Shown: positions 11,800 to 23,016 of the stretch, piece after piece
Layout: every line of letters starts with the position of its first letter
How positions within the stretch are numbered: position 1 is the stretch's first letter
Source: Stenogyne calaminthoides
Lineage: Eukaryota; Streptophyta; Magnoliopsida; Lamiales; Lamiaceae
Length of the DNA: 64,000 nucleotides
Reading direction: 5' to 3'
NCBI GenBank assembly: GCA_037126765.1
Contig: JBBCBC010000001.1
Span: forward strand, 34,022,804-34,086,803
Notes under the pieces: model-generated
Told to the model about the DNA's origin: nothing
Databases searched by the model: none
Seen by the model: only the letters and a program-made list of their open reading frames with translations
Translations under genes and position numbers: made by a program

Positions 11800-12567
11800 T
11801 AGTCGGATTCTAGCCATGCAGGAGAGAGTCGAACAGTTCGAGAGAAATCAAGTTTGGGAACCGTGGACGCACCAAATCATCAAGACGTAATTGGCACGAA
11901 GTGGGTTTTCAAGAACAAGAGAGATGAGAAAATGTCATCACCGTAAATAAGGCAAGACTTGTTGCTAAGGGGGTATTCACAATCGTAAGGAATTGATTAT
12001 GATGAGACCTTTGCACCGCCGCCGCCTAGAAGCCATTCGGTCAAGCTTCGCATATGCTTCCCACAGAGGGTTCACGCGTATCGATGGACGAAAGAGTGCA
12101 TTCTTAAAAGGGTACTAGCAGAGGAAGTTTATGTCGAACAACCTCCAGGCTTCGAAAAGAGCAACCAAGTGTATCGTTTAAGAAAAGCTCTCTATGGCCT
12201 AAAACAAGCTCCTCGAGCTTGGTATGATACACTCTCTCAGTTCTTGATAGACAATGGGTTCACTAAAGGAACAGTGGACAGAACCTTATTCAGAATAGAA
12301 GATGGAGAAGATATTCTGATGGTTCAGATTTACATGGACGACATCATCTTCGGATCTCCCAACAAGAGTCTATGTGAAAGATTCAGCAAACTGATGCAAG
12401 GGAAGTTTGAGATGTCCATGATGGATCAGATGAATTACTTTCTGGGTCTACAAGTGAAGAAGAGTACAGAAGAGATATTCATCTGCCAAGCAAAGTACAC
12501 TAGGAATTTATTGGCTAAGTTTGGAGTTCAAAACTGTAAGGAAGCCAAAATTCCTATGATGACTTGA
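11800..12567 (+). pseudogene. Copia reverse transcriptase
   Basis: The N-terminal half (11815-12160) is recognisable but frameshifted: a 'VEQFERNQVW' start, a 'GTKWVFKNK' motif and a broken 'QMDVKSAFL' block near 12085. From 12169 to 12567 the frame is intact: LRKALYGLKQAPRAWYDTL, then the catalytic box IYMDDIIFGS, then MNYFLGLQVKKS and CQAKYTRNLLAKFG. This is a classical copia RT of the Sire lineage, which copies the element RNA. The contrast between an open, CAG/CTG-rich half and a broken, CAG/CTG-poor half is notable. Confidence 0.92.
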
Positions 12568-13336
12568 TTCAAGATGGATCCGTATTTAGGATGGTCGAAA
12601 AACAAATCGAAAAGAATATAGGGCTCTCATTGGATCCTTACTATACCTAATCGCCAAATAGACCGGATATCACCTTTGCAAAGAGGTGTATGTGCGATTT
12701 CGAGCAAATCCAATGCAAAGCCACCTAGAAAGCAGCTAAGCGGATTCAAGTATCTCGAAGGAACAAGAAACCTTGGTTTATTTTACCCATCGATGATAAT
12801 CTAGAGCTTAGTGGGTATTCTCGATTACGATTATGGAGGTTGCAAGATTGACGTAAAGTCAACCTCGAGAACATGTCGATTTTTTAGGAAGTAAACCGAT
12901 CTCGTGGTTCTCAAAGAAGCGGATATCGATTCAAGACATCTACTATCAAGCGTAAATATATGGGCTGCAGAAGTTGTTGCTCCCAAATTGCTCTCGCTTA
13001 GTCGGCCAAATGAGGATTATAACATTGTAGCTAAGAATGTACCTATATTCTGTGACATAATAGTCTTATTGCAATCACTTTCGAGAATCTGTTCTACATA
13101 CAAGATGCAAGCATGTGGATGTCAGACATCATTTTATAAGAGATCATGTTGAAAAGAAGAATATCAGAATGGAAAAGATTCACACTGATTTACAGAAAGC
13201 TGATATTCTAACCAAGCCACTAGCTGAGATCAGATTCAGAGAATTGTGCAATGAGCTAGGGCTTCTGGATCTTGGAGAAAAAGCACCTAAAATGCTTGAT
13301 GGATTGTTCTCCAGAACCAGCTGGTTAAGAGACTAA
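12568..13336 (+). pseudogene. Copia RNase H and C-terminus of pol
   Basis: Directly follows the RT. The first two thirds are shifted but keep 'KYLEGT-NLGLFY' and 'WFSKK' type motifs. The last part (13115-13336) is open: HHFIRDHVEKKNI, then KADILTKPLAEIRFRELCN and LGLLDL, which is the standard end of copia pol. It degrades the RNA strand during reverse transcription. The pol stop lies at 13334-13336, leaving 5.2 kb before the 3' LTR. Confidence 0.85.
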
Positions 13337-15239
13337 CCAGGTTAAGATGAATCAGTTGAGTTTGGTATCTCAACTGATCAAAAGATCAGTCAAGGAACTG
13401 ATATAAGAAGGTACTTATCAGATTTACGATTTGTCAGATTAAAGAAACTGATCAGATTAAAGGTTTATGAGATTAAAGGAACTGATCGTCTTAAGGAATT
13501 ATCTGATTAAACCAGTTTGGTTATTTCACACTTTGTAAGTCGATTAAGCTGATATTCAACAAGCAAGATTTTTAGATTAAAAGCCCACAATCGCATAAGA
13601 AAGCAGAAAATTTACACAACAATGGAACAACAGAAATTTTCATTGATAAAGACCCGAAGGTCAGGTTACATTACAAGTTACAAGTACAAAGGACCCGGAG
13701 GTCAGTACATAAGTGATAACCGAAAACCCTAAACCTATAACCCTAAACCCTCATCCTAACCCTGGAAGAGGAGGAGAGAGAGAGATTTTAAGATTTCATG
13801 CTCTCATTTTCCCCCACTTAACAAGGGGAAGAAGGCTTTGAAATAATCCTAAAGCCGCTTAGTGGGTTAAAACCAAAGGGAGCGAGAGCGGCGTTGATAG
13901 GATTTCTAAGCCAGGAGCCCTTAGACCTGAAGTCAATGGGCTCTCCAGCTGTTAAATGGAGCACATGTGCCAAGAAAGCGGTTCAAAGACCTTATGGGCC
14001 ATGTGTTGCATGCAAAAATTGAGTTGATATCTGAAGATCACCGTTGTTATCGATCCGCACCAGTATATCAAACTCATGTTTTATATCGACCGAGATCTGT
14101 TGATGCTAGTTCCGTCATCTCGATAGACACACAAGGTGCATACTGGTTAGGAGAAGTGTCTTCTCGGGCCATGACAGAACCCCGCCTTTTGGTGGTAGAG
14201 AAGCTTGGCAACAATTGTATGAGAAATCTTTGATGACGACAGAAAAAGGAAAGGGACACACAGGGGTTGATTTGAGAAGCTGAAATCATTGAAAAAGGGG
14301 TAAAGGTGTTTGCCGGAAGTCTCACCGGAAATAAGGGTTCACCAGGATACATGATTCTACAAAGAAGATAAGTATGGTGAATGGGTTATGTTGTGTAAAA
14401 CATTGGTCCAATTTATAGAGGCCAAGCAAGGGTGTGAATGCAAATTTGATTTCAAAAAGCCTCTAAGAGAAATTTGCATCACAAGGACAGCGTGTAGGAA
14501 TCACGCGACTGATAATTGGATAAATTTACTGGTAGGATTGACATATCAAAATATTCGGACTATAATTACATGTCAAAAATCGTGCAACTTAGGGAATAGA
14601 GACTACTATTCTAGACTAAGTTTTGGCGGTAACACATATCCCAAGAATTGGCTTGATCTGAGAAGAATCAGATTAGGTCAACTGAAATCTGATTATATAC
14701 GAAACTGATCTGTTGAGGAAGATCAGTTGAACTTGATATAACAACAAATCAGATATATATCAGTCTATGAGAAAATAGAAATATCAGTTGAAGGGGGAAC
14801 TTCAACTAATCAAGGAGGATCAGAAAAGGGAAATCAGACGCAAAGTGAAGCGGATCAGTTGAAAAGAACAGTTGGGAAATTATAAGGATTAGGCAGAAAA
14901 CTAAGATCAACAAGTGGAATCAACAACTACAAGTGGTATTGACTGATTACAATATCAGTCAACCAGATACGCTTTTTTGTTTCCTTGTTTATTGCTTACT
15001 TATTTGATCTTATCTGATATTATTTGCCTTACTGTACTCATTACCTTTGTGACGTATTCCCTGCAAAACATTTAATGCGGACGTGGGGTATCTGTATTAA
15101 TTGCTACAAAATGAGCTTTTAAATCCAAAAGGTTTTCCTACGTGCTTTTCCTGACCATACGATCAAAACCGTTTAATCTGGATCGTTTAATCTTTTCAAA
15201 CGGTTGATCTCCCAAATCTTGTCTTTTTTCCCTCCTCAT
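13337..15239 (+). other. Non-coding spacer between pol and the env-like frame
   Basis: No convincing conserved gene. 13344-13560 is rich in 'actgatcag' motifs resembling the LTR. 13720-13760 has interspersed telomere-like CCCTAAA units, then a purine-rich GGAGAGAGAGAG tract; on the minus strand this is a pyrimidine run ending in CAG. Short open frames at 13967-14233 (+), 14074-14352 (-) and 14388-14708 (+) have no recognisable domain. 14700-15000 again resembles LTR-type 'cagttgaa' repeats. Confidence 0.5.
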
Positions 15240-15595
15240 CTTTAAAAGGTTCATCAAAAACCCTACCAGAGTTCTTTCTAATTCACAAACTTGCGATTTA
15301 TTCTCTGAAAACTCCAGATTATATTTTTGCGATTCAAAGTGTTTTTCTTGAATTTCAACATTATCTTTCCGAAAAACAGAATCTGGTAATTTCTAATTAT
15401 TTGATGAATCATTTTTTTTTCCTAAATTCATTGATCTTATAAATTTTGTCAATCGATGGTATCCTGTGTTATGCTTTATTGTTTCTTGGTATCCGCATGT
15501 GTTTATCGATTATTAGGCCTGAGTATAGGTCTGATAATCAATATATGATATTTTCATGATTATGCACAACTTTAATCAAGTCTATCTTATTGTAG
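15240..15595 (+). promoter_or_regulatory. Leader of the env-like gene with intron-like 3' splice site
   Basis: A short CTTTAAAAGG motif (about 15240) precedes a 5'-UTR-like stretch. A possible splice donor follows 'aatctg' near 15385 (GGTAATTT), then a T-rich intron-like stretch ends in 'cttattgtag' exactly at the ATG at 15596. This looks like a small leader exon plus intron in front of the env-like frame. It would allow expression from a spliced subgenomic RNA or from an internal promoter. Inferred from sequence shape only. Confidence 0.4.
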
Positions 15596-18383
15596 ATGGC
15601 CACTCACGGAATTGGGAAAATAATGTGCAATTATGCGGAACTGGCAACGAAGATTGTCGATGACAAGTTCGTGCAGTTTGATATCACTTTCGGATCCTAA
15701 TCAATGGAAGTGGAGCAAATTCTGAAGAAAGGAGGTCTTCAGAAATATTGCGCTGCTCACTGCAATCCAGTGATGCAGTATGAAGCACTCGAATTCCTAA
15801 GGAATTTAAGAGTGGATACGGACACCCCGGGAGAAGAACTACTTTCGTCAGTCAACGGAGAAGAGATCAGACTGACGAACGCGGACATAACACGTCTGTT
15901 CAGCTTGCCCAAAGGAAGAATCTCGCCTGCGCACTACAGGGAGAATGAAGATGAGCTGATCAGAAAAGAACTCTTCAGGGAAGCTGACAAACATCGATCC
16001 CTTGTTTTTGTCGCCCGATGCTAAAAAAGAAATACCGACTGTTGTTTGACATATTGTCAAAAACAATCATGGGTATTTCATTCAGCCCAGATGCTCTAAC
16101 ATCCGTCAAACTATATAGCATGGCTGCAATAATTGGTGAAGGCCCAGGAGAAGAGGCCGAAGAAGGCAAAGCAGGCAACCATGACTCTGTTTCTAGAAGA
16201 TGAGTCAGATGAAGAAGGAGCGCCACATCAGCCTGATGCACCACAAAAATCGTGTGAAAAAGCATGTGCAGCTTCTCAAGCCGAGAGCTCGCCCGAGAAC
16301 ATTCTCGAGGAAGAAGCACGAGATTTAACGATCTCTTTCTCCTCCAACTCGAAGTTGATTCACCGCCAGACTCTCGGGTCACGAGCATGTTTCTCCTTCT
16401 CTTCCACTTTGCCCTTGAACACGAAACTACATCGGTTCGTGAATCGAAAAACCTACCATTGTAGAACCAAAGCACCTACCTCTACAATGTAACCTCTGCA
16501 GTCGAGCCAATCGGGGCGGCTTCCGCCTACTCAAGCACCACGGAACCCTCCACATCTCATCAACCGATTTGGGATGGACAATTCCTCGAGTCTAGATCAT
16601 CAAAGACCATCACAGGGAAAATGGTCAGAATGCAAATCGAACGAGAAATTGATGAGATGTATCCAGAACTGGTCACCCATCCTGCTATTAGAGAGGAAGT
16701 TATGGAGATCCTCACCTGGAGAGATCTCCGATTAAAAAACTTCTCGAGATTTTATAATGATTATAGAAACGGATGAGCGGTCTTTGATGAGTTTGCAGAT
16801 TTTGATTTCGATATGAGGAAATCGCTAAGGTAGGATCACCACCGAGGTGATAATTCTGAATCTATCAAAGCTCGATCCACGCGAAGCCGGGATTGATGAA
16901 CAAGGAGAACCGGAGATCGGCCAAGATGCTCTGGGCGATGCTACTATGAAGGATGCAGAGGAGCCGATGATAGTGGAACCGTGCCGCAGTTCATGACCAA
17001 CCACCGGAGGCACAAACAACCGAAATGGATCAAGTGACGATAACATTCCTACATCTCACATCACCGGGCGATCAACTACGGGAGATCGATCATGTCTCAA
17101 AGATCTCCGAAAAAGAAGTTGAGGGAGTGATAGGCGATCGAGGCAGATTGGCCTCAAAGAAATAATGATCAAAGGAATTGGCTATTTCCCAGTTGAGGCG
17201 ATCAAAGATCGGTTCTCCCAAACTGTGACCACCGTTTCTACCGAACTTATAAAATCAGTTGATGACAAGCTGATTCAGGTGGATCAACAACAAGTTTCTT
17301 TTCTGATGCTCACTGAAAAGCTAGAATTGACAGAAGAGAAACTTGACAAACTGATTCTTACACTCTCTCATCGCCATGGAATTCTGTCAAGACCGAAATG
17401 ATCTCGAAGGTTCAACATCTAACCGCTCAAGTTCAAGGTTTATCATTCTGCGAGATCTCAACAGTATGCGATATCGATCGACTTTGGATCTCGACTTCCC
17501 ACCTCACAACTCTTTTTGATCAAACCAAAAAGGGGAAGGACGGAGGAGAAACCAACCCGACATGATCGAACAACGAAGACCTTGATTCGCATAAATTGAA
17601 GCCTATGGACAAAGACTAGACCATCTGGATCTCTTTGCTAACGAAGTCTCTAAAAAGATGGAAAAGTTAAAGGCAAGAAAGTTAGGCTGCTGCAAGGTCT
17701 TTGGGATCACAACCCAACCCGCCACTCGGACTAAGATAGACACAAGAAGACAACAACTAGCCCGGATCTGAGCCGATAAGAATCGGGCCGAGAAACCGGC
17801 CCAAAGAACAGTTGTCAAGAAGAAGCCCGAAAAAGTGAAGAAGAAAGAAGGGCAGATAAATTGGCAGAGGCAGAAAAAATCAAGAAGAAATTCAGATCGA
17901 GAGCGAAGAAAGGAAAGGCTGAAAAATTTGTACGTAACCTCACCGCCAAAGAAGAGTTGATGAGATCATTCCAAAAAACTCTAGCATTATGCTAAGAGGT
18001 TTGAGGAATGGAATAAGATCAGAAGTGAATGGCTTCTGGATGCCTTTTTTCTTGATCTTGTTCCACGAGAAGAATCTCCAGATGATGAATTCCTCAACTG
18101 GTTGGAAAATAAATATCCAGATTTTCTGAAGTATCTGGAAAATGAGGCCAAGATAATCAACGTAAAAATATCTCGCCAAGAGTATGATCTGTTGGATTAC
18201 TCGAAGAAGGCAGATGGCTCATTTGACAAACTGGCATTTCAGAGATTCTATTTTGACATTCTGAGCAAAACGCACATAACTGATCCTCAGCAGACCAACG
18301 ATGTCAAATGGAAACTTTATCAGATTTTCAACGTACCTCAAGATCAAAGAGAGATGCCAAAAGGATACAAGCCTAAAGAGTGA
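15596..18383 (+). pseudogene. Env-like additional ORF of the Sire-type element, broken
   Basis: Starts MATHGIGKIMCNYAELATK at 15596 right after a TAG splice-acceptor-like site. A TAA at 15698-15700 interrupts it, after which the same frame stays open to 16021 (LEFLRNLRVDTDTP, LPKGRISPAHYREN). The middle is heavily frameshifted. 17165-17401 is open and helical with heptad-like hydrophobics (ELIKSVDDKLIQVDQQQV, LEKLELTEEKLDKL-like), suggesting a coiled coil. 17800-17930 is Lys/Arg/Glu-rich. The last segment 18102-18383 is open and ends with YKPKE. Position after RNase H and length (about 900 codons) fit the 'env-like' frame of Sire elements, whose role is unproven. I see no clear signal peptide or membrane anchor, so the name is positional. 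Confidence 0.6.
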
Positions 18384-18578
18384 AGAATCAGAAGACTTCT
18401 CAGGATCAGCTGTTTTTAAATTCAAACTTTTCTGATGTAACATGTAATCAACAAATCTAATGAGAAAAGTTTATTTTCTGATCCTAAGACAAAAACTTAT
18501 TGTCTTCTGATTATGTGCTCTTTTACTGTTCTATATTTATCAACTGTGTTTGGTTTCTCATAGTGTTTTGGTTTCATC

Positions 18579-18592
18579 AAAAAGGGGGAAAT
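18579..18592 (+). promoter_or_regulatory. Polypurine tract
   Basis: AAAAAGGGGGAA followed by AT lies immediately before the 3' LTR. It is the primer for plus-strand DNA synthesis. The same tract, CAAAAAGGGGGAAAT, stands before the second LTR of the small nested element at 41186. Confidence 0.9.
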
Positions 18593-20155
18593 TGTTGGGA
18601 AATTTAGTGTTTTGATGAAAGTTCCAGAAACACATGTAATAGGACCAAATCGGACTGTTAGGTGGGCCGATGTTTATATTACCGTTTATAGAATACCGGT
18701 TGATAATTACCAGTATAGAACAACCGATGTAATAGATAGGTCACATATTGAGGGGAAACTCAATATGTATAGGTCGATCCAAAGATATGAAGAATAAATG
18801 ATATCCGACAGGCCGAATGCAAGAGAAGAACAAAGATCGATCGATCCGATCAAGTCGATATCACAAACCAAGTCATAAAGCTCAAACTCGTAATACTTGA
18901 AGATCGGATGACTTCGGAAGATCGGACCCGGAAGAACTACATCACCGAGTCCGCTAGTTGAAGCTAAGTCAACCGCACCGAAGACTCAATCGTAGACCGA
19001 TCGACTTTGATCGATCGAAGTCACCACCAGTGAAAACTAATATTTCACCAAATCATACGTCGATGATCTGAACAAGAAGAATGTCAACCTTAGTTGGAAG
19101 AACAACACCGGAAAAGTGCGCTCATTAACCAATAAGGACGAGACACGTATGATCGGAGCCGACAATTACGGGATTTGATGCTGCTCTCTTCTAACGGCTA
19201 TAAAATACAAAATTCACACTCTCGGCCATGCCGTTCCTGAAGCACGTCACATCAATCCTGCGAACCTACCAAATATAGCCTGAAATTCAAATTGCTCTCC
19301 AACGGCTCTTTGATCTCAAGGTCTATAAATATGGGATCACACTTCAGAGTGAAGACACTGAAACACTGAACAATCAAGAAGCTCAAGCAATTATCAGAAT
19401 TTCCGCACGAAGAACACGAACAAGAAGATTATTTTTATTAAGTGTTCATCCCATAAGTTCTTAGCATAGAAATCTTTTCATCTAGCTGATAGGCTATCTT
19501 AAACACTAGAAAAGATTTCATAGTTGGAACCAAAACAATCTTATCCAAACCCAAAGTTAGGTTAAGTTGTTTAGCAAGATTTCAGACTAGGGTTTCTAGT
19601 TCTGATTTCTGGGATCGGTTGAGTGAGAACTCTTTAAATATCTGTCGATTGTCTTGTGTTGGACTAACACAAAAATCTAAGTCCGATTGGTTTAGTTGGT
19701 GCCCTTGTGATAGGGAAGAGTGGACGTAGGACCGGTTTGTCCAAACCACTATAAATCTTGTGTGCCTTTATCGCTTTTGATTAATCGCTACACAATCGCA
19801 CTCAACTATTAAAGCGCATACATATTCTAAGTTAAGATCAGCTAGCACCAAGCTTCTGATCTGATCAAGTTTGACACTTTAGTCAACTGGTTAAAAGACT
19901 GACTTTGGAATCTGATTTATCAAAACTGGTTTTTCACACGGTAAAACTTAGCTTCCGACACACATCGCTTAAACCGATAGTTACCGAATCGATCCGCCTT
20001 GAGCGATTAGTAAGTTGGTTATCGATCCAAACCGATTCACTCGACTCGATCAAAGCTAATCGCCATCACACCTAATCTGCACAAAAAGTTTTCAGAAGTC
20101 TATTCACCCCTCCCCTCTAGACTTCTGCCCTCACAAAACCCGTTCGGGACCTACA
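18593..20155 (+). repeat. 3' LTR of the Sire-type element
   Basis: 1563 bp, TG...CA, TATAAATA at 19324-19331. It aligns along its full length with 5665-7223. Between about 18640 and 19050 nearly every CAG or CTG of the 5' LTR is replaced by CG or a shortened form. A 13-base extra piece is present near 19775. Confidence 0.93.
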
Positions 20156-21241
20156 TGTTTTGTTAATGCAAATTAATTTTTTTATCTTTAATTAATTTAG
20201 TTTTTTGTTGTAATATTTATTATTTAGTATTATTATTGATAATTGATATAATATATATAAAAATTTAAATAAATTGATAATAAAAGTAATTATTTCACGA
20301 TGAAATAAATGTGTCACAATGCGTCTCAATATATATTATTTTATGACGAAATAATAGTCACGGTATGTTAACTAATCATGACGATATATGTTGTTACTAT
20401 ATCAATTTCTTTAGTGACGATTATCATCATCGTCACTGAATAATATTTTTTTATAACAAAAAATATTTTGTCACCATTTTTACATCTTTTAACTACGATA
20501 AATATTTTGTCACTAAAGTCCAATTTTTTGTGACGAAATTTAGTTGTCATTATATCTATATATATAACCACGATCATTTTTTTTGTCATTTTCTTGCAAT
20601 TCTTTCATGACAAAAAATGTGAAATATGACGAACAATATATTGTCACCAAATATGAACATTTAGTGATTATTATTTTCATCACTAAATAATTATTATAGT
20701 GACAAAAATAATTTGTCATAATTTCCACATCATTTTGCGACAATAAAAATTTGCCACTAAATCATATTAATTAGTGACAAATTTTATCGTCATTTTATAT
20801 GTACATATATAACGACGATCAACATTTCATCACCGAATAACAACTCTTTCTTGACGAATATAGAAAATGTGACGAAATAACCAAACTAACTGTGACAAAA
20901 TTAAAGTCACTAAAGTAACTTTTTTGTGACAATGATTTATATCGTCTCGTAAAATTGAACTTTAGTGACGAAACGTCATATTAAGTGACTATTTTTTTAT
21001 GCCTAAAGTGACAATTTATGCGTCACAATAGATGGAAACATATATTGACGATGACCTCTTTCGTCACCAAATGATGCCCTTTTCATGACGAATTAATATA
21101 GCGTCACATTTTTCATAATACCATGCACATTAAATGATGATCTATGCCATAAAAAAAATTGTCACAAATTATCAAATGTGACGAAAAATGATATTTCAGT
21201 GACGAATTTTTTCGTTGCGATTTCTCGAATTTCCTGTAGTG
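20156..21241 (+). mobile_element. CACTA-type transposon 3' end with dense subterminal repeats
   Basis: Ends ...TTTCCTGTAGTG at 21241, so the minus strand reads CACTACAGGAAATTCGAG, a CACTA terminal inverted repeat. The kilobase before it is filled with copies of GTGACGAAA and its complement TTTCGTCAC (or TTTGTCAC), often in head-to-head pairs, which is the pattern of transposase-binding subterminal repeats. The other terminus was not found; the interior was split by the 14.5-kb retrotransposon and probably includes the transposase remnant at 3656-4467. Confidence 0.7.
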
Positions 21242-22183
21242 CTTTCACGGGTTTGCTTCAAATAATTCAAGATTATTATAAAGATGTGTCGAATGTGATT
21301 GATGAGATTACAATATTTCGTGAGGGTATGGGTTCATTTGCAAATTCATTGGCTAGATCATCATCAAAAACTACTACTCCGGGTATGTTTTTTTTTCCTT
21401 GTCCTTTTCTGTTATTTCTTTTTATGTTGTTTTTCGGTATGTATATATGTTCGTGAATTTATTTTAGATGAATGGTGGAGGACATTTGGTTCGTCTGCAC
21501 CAAAGTTACGTGATCTTGCTGTGAGAATCTTGAGTCAAACATCTTCTTCTTCTGGTTGTGAGCGTAACTGGAATGTATTTGAGCGCATTCACACTAAGAA
21601 GAGGAATAGATTGGAGCATGAAAGGTTGAATGATCTTGTATATGTTCATTACAATTTGCGCTTGCAAGATCGGTAAGTCTATATACTTTGTGATTTTATG
21701 TTTGTGGAATGATCTTGTATATGTTCATTACAATTTGTGATTTTCATTGTAGTGGTAAGATAAGATGGACATGTTTGATCCCCTTGATTATGAATGCATC
21801 GATAAGGTGGATTCTTAGATTGTTGATGATGACATAGAAGGTGAAGAAGGTGAACTTGTGGTAACACCTATTATGCAAGAGAATAATGATGTTGGTACTT
21901 CACAAAACACAAATATTGGAGGTACTAGTTGATTGTTATTTCACTTTTCGTTTCTTGAATTTATAATGCAAATCAAATAAAATTTTATATCTTGTTCTCT
22001 TTATTTATAGTCTTCATTTTCTTCATTGTTGTATGTGTTTTATATCTAGGTGATGTTAACATGAATGATGCACCCATTGTCAATGATGATGTTGATTTGG
22101 ACAACTTTGGAAACTTAGGCTTTGATGGCTTGGGCAACTTGGACTTGTTGGATGAGGAACTTGGAAGGCAATATGTTGCATAA
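21242..22183 (+). pseudogene. hAT transposase, C-terminal exons (dimerisation domain)
   Basis: Exon-like blocks: 21242-21382 (QIIQDYYKDVSNVIDEITIF), intron 21383-21467 (GTATG...TTTTAG), 21468-21672 (EWWRTFGSSAPKLRDLAVRI, then SSSGCERNWNVFERIHTKKR and LEHERLNDLVYVHYNLRLQ), a third block to about 21921, and 22050-22183, an acidic tail ending QYVA. The second block is the hAT family C-terminal dimerisation domain with its conserved 'ERNWS-F--IH-KKRN-L'. The donor/acceptor phases join TTP to DEWW cleanly. The third block has a stop (DS*IVDD) where the family has DFWVVD. The gene is truncated on the left precisely at the CACTA end, so most of the transposase is missing. Confidence 0.85.
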
Positions 22184-22668
22184 AATTTGGACTTCTTGTT
22201 CACTTTTATTTATTTTGCAATCATAAGACATTTGTGATGATGATTTGAATTTCGAACTCTTGTATTGTATTTCACATCTACTATGTTTTCGAACTCTTGT
22301 ATTGTATTTCACATCTACTATGTTTGCTTTATGTTATGACTTGTGACTTTTGTATTGTTGATGACATTTCTATTATGCTTGGGAGTTGAAACTTGAAAGT
22401 TGAAACTATTTATGTTAATGGGTATTCTCTTATGTTTAGAAATTTAAGTTTGAACTTTGAAGTGACTTTATATACTTTATATTCACTTATCATACTCTAT
22501 ATTTTGGTTTTTTAAAAAAAAATTATGCATACTATATATATATAATATTTATTATAACGTCACACAGGCTCAATCCGGCTCAATCCGATCCAACCGATCC
22601 GACCCCGGTCCAGCCTTTTTTTGGGGTCGTCCGGCTCAACTTTCGGTTCCGGTTTTTAAAACATTGCT
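22184..22668 (+). mobile_element. hAT element 3' region and terminus
   Basis: Follows the transposase stop. A 40-bp direct repeat ('ttcgaactcttgtattgtat') occurs twice at 22251-22325. From 22555 a GC-rich end contains 'ggctcaatccg' repeats and finishes CGGTTTTTAAAACATTG at 22668. The reverse complement CAATGTTTTAAAAACCGG is a plausible hAT terminal repeat, comparable to the CAGTGTTTT...CCGG ends of the MITE at 33080-33588. The opposite end and target duplication are not in the window. Confidence 0.55.
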
Positions 22669-23016
22669 TGTAGGTCCTATTCACCGCATCATAATGCACT
22701 AGTGCAATCTCTTGGTCAAGATAAGTCAATCTGAGCCTTGCACTTCAACCTTTCACGATGGATTGTTCATTTCCATCTGGGTTGTGAATTCTTGTACTTT
22801 GTTACGAGGAACTGTTAATTTAATCTTCTGTGATCTAGTATCACTAAATTTAACTACAATGTAACATGTATTATTTATTGAACAGGCATGCAGTAAATAT
22901 ATGTAACATTCAATCATATTTAAAGCAACAGTGATAAATAAATTATTTCAGCAAATAAGACAGAAATTCAGTTTGGTTATACAAAGTAAAAGCATAATTT
23001 CCAGAATAACCCCAAC
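22669..23016 (-). repeat. LTR fragment (first ~350 bp), reversed
   Basis: On the minus strand it starts TGTTGGGGTTATTCTGGAAA at 23016 and aligns, at roughly 85-90% by eye, with 61893-62240. It ends where the hAT element terminus begins. It abuts the minisatellite at 23017. The rest of the LTR element is not seen. Confidence 0.8.

Larger units (their letters stand above)
5665..20155 (+). mobile_element. Complete Sire-type Ty1/copia retrotransposon, 14.5 kb
   Basis: All structural landmarks are visible: two long LTRs beginning TGTTGGGAAA and ending CCTACA, identical 5-bp flanks TGTTT at 5660-5664 and 20156-20160, a primer site matching initiator tRNA-Met, gag with a CCHC knuckle, protease-integrase-RT-RNase H in copia order, an additional reading frame after RNase H, and a polypurine tract next to the 3' LTR. 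Long LTRs, the iMet primer site, and an extra env-like frame point to the Sire/Maximus lineage. At 14.5 kb it is longer than the usual 7-12 kb of that lineage, mainly because of about 5.2 kb between RNase H and the 3' LTR. The coding frames carry many indels, see the CAG/CTG finding. In unaffected stretches the LTRs differ at only about 2% by eye, so insertion is fairly recent. Confidence 0.93.

Noticed and set aside
13720..13760. CCCTAAA-type motifs as an interstitial telomere
   Set aside because: Only two or three interrupted units inside a retrotransposon spacer, far too few for a telomeric tract.
14074..14352. Minus-strand frame in the pol-env spacer as an antisense gene
   Set aside because: No recognisable motif and no conserved partner in the window to test it against.
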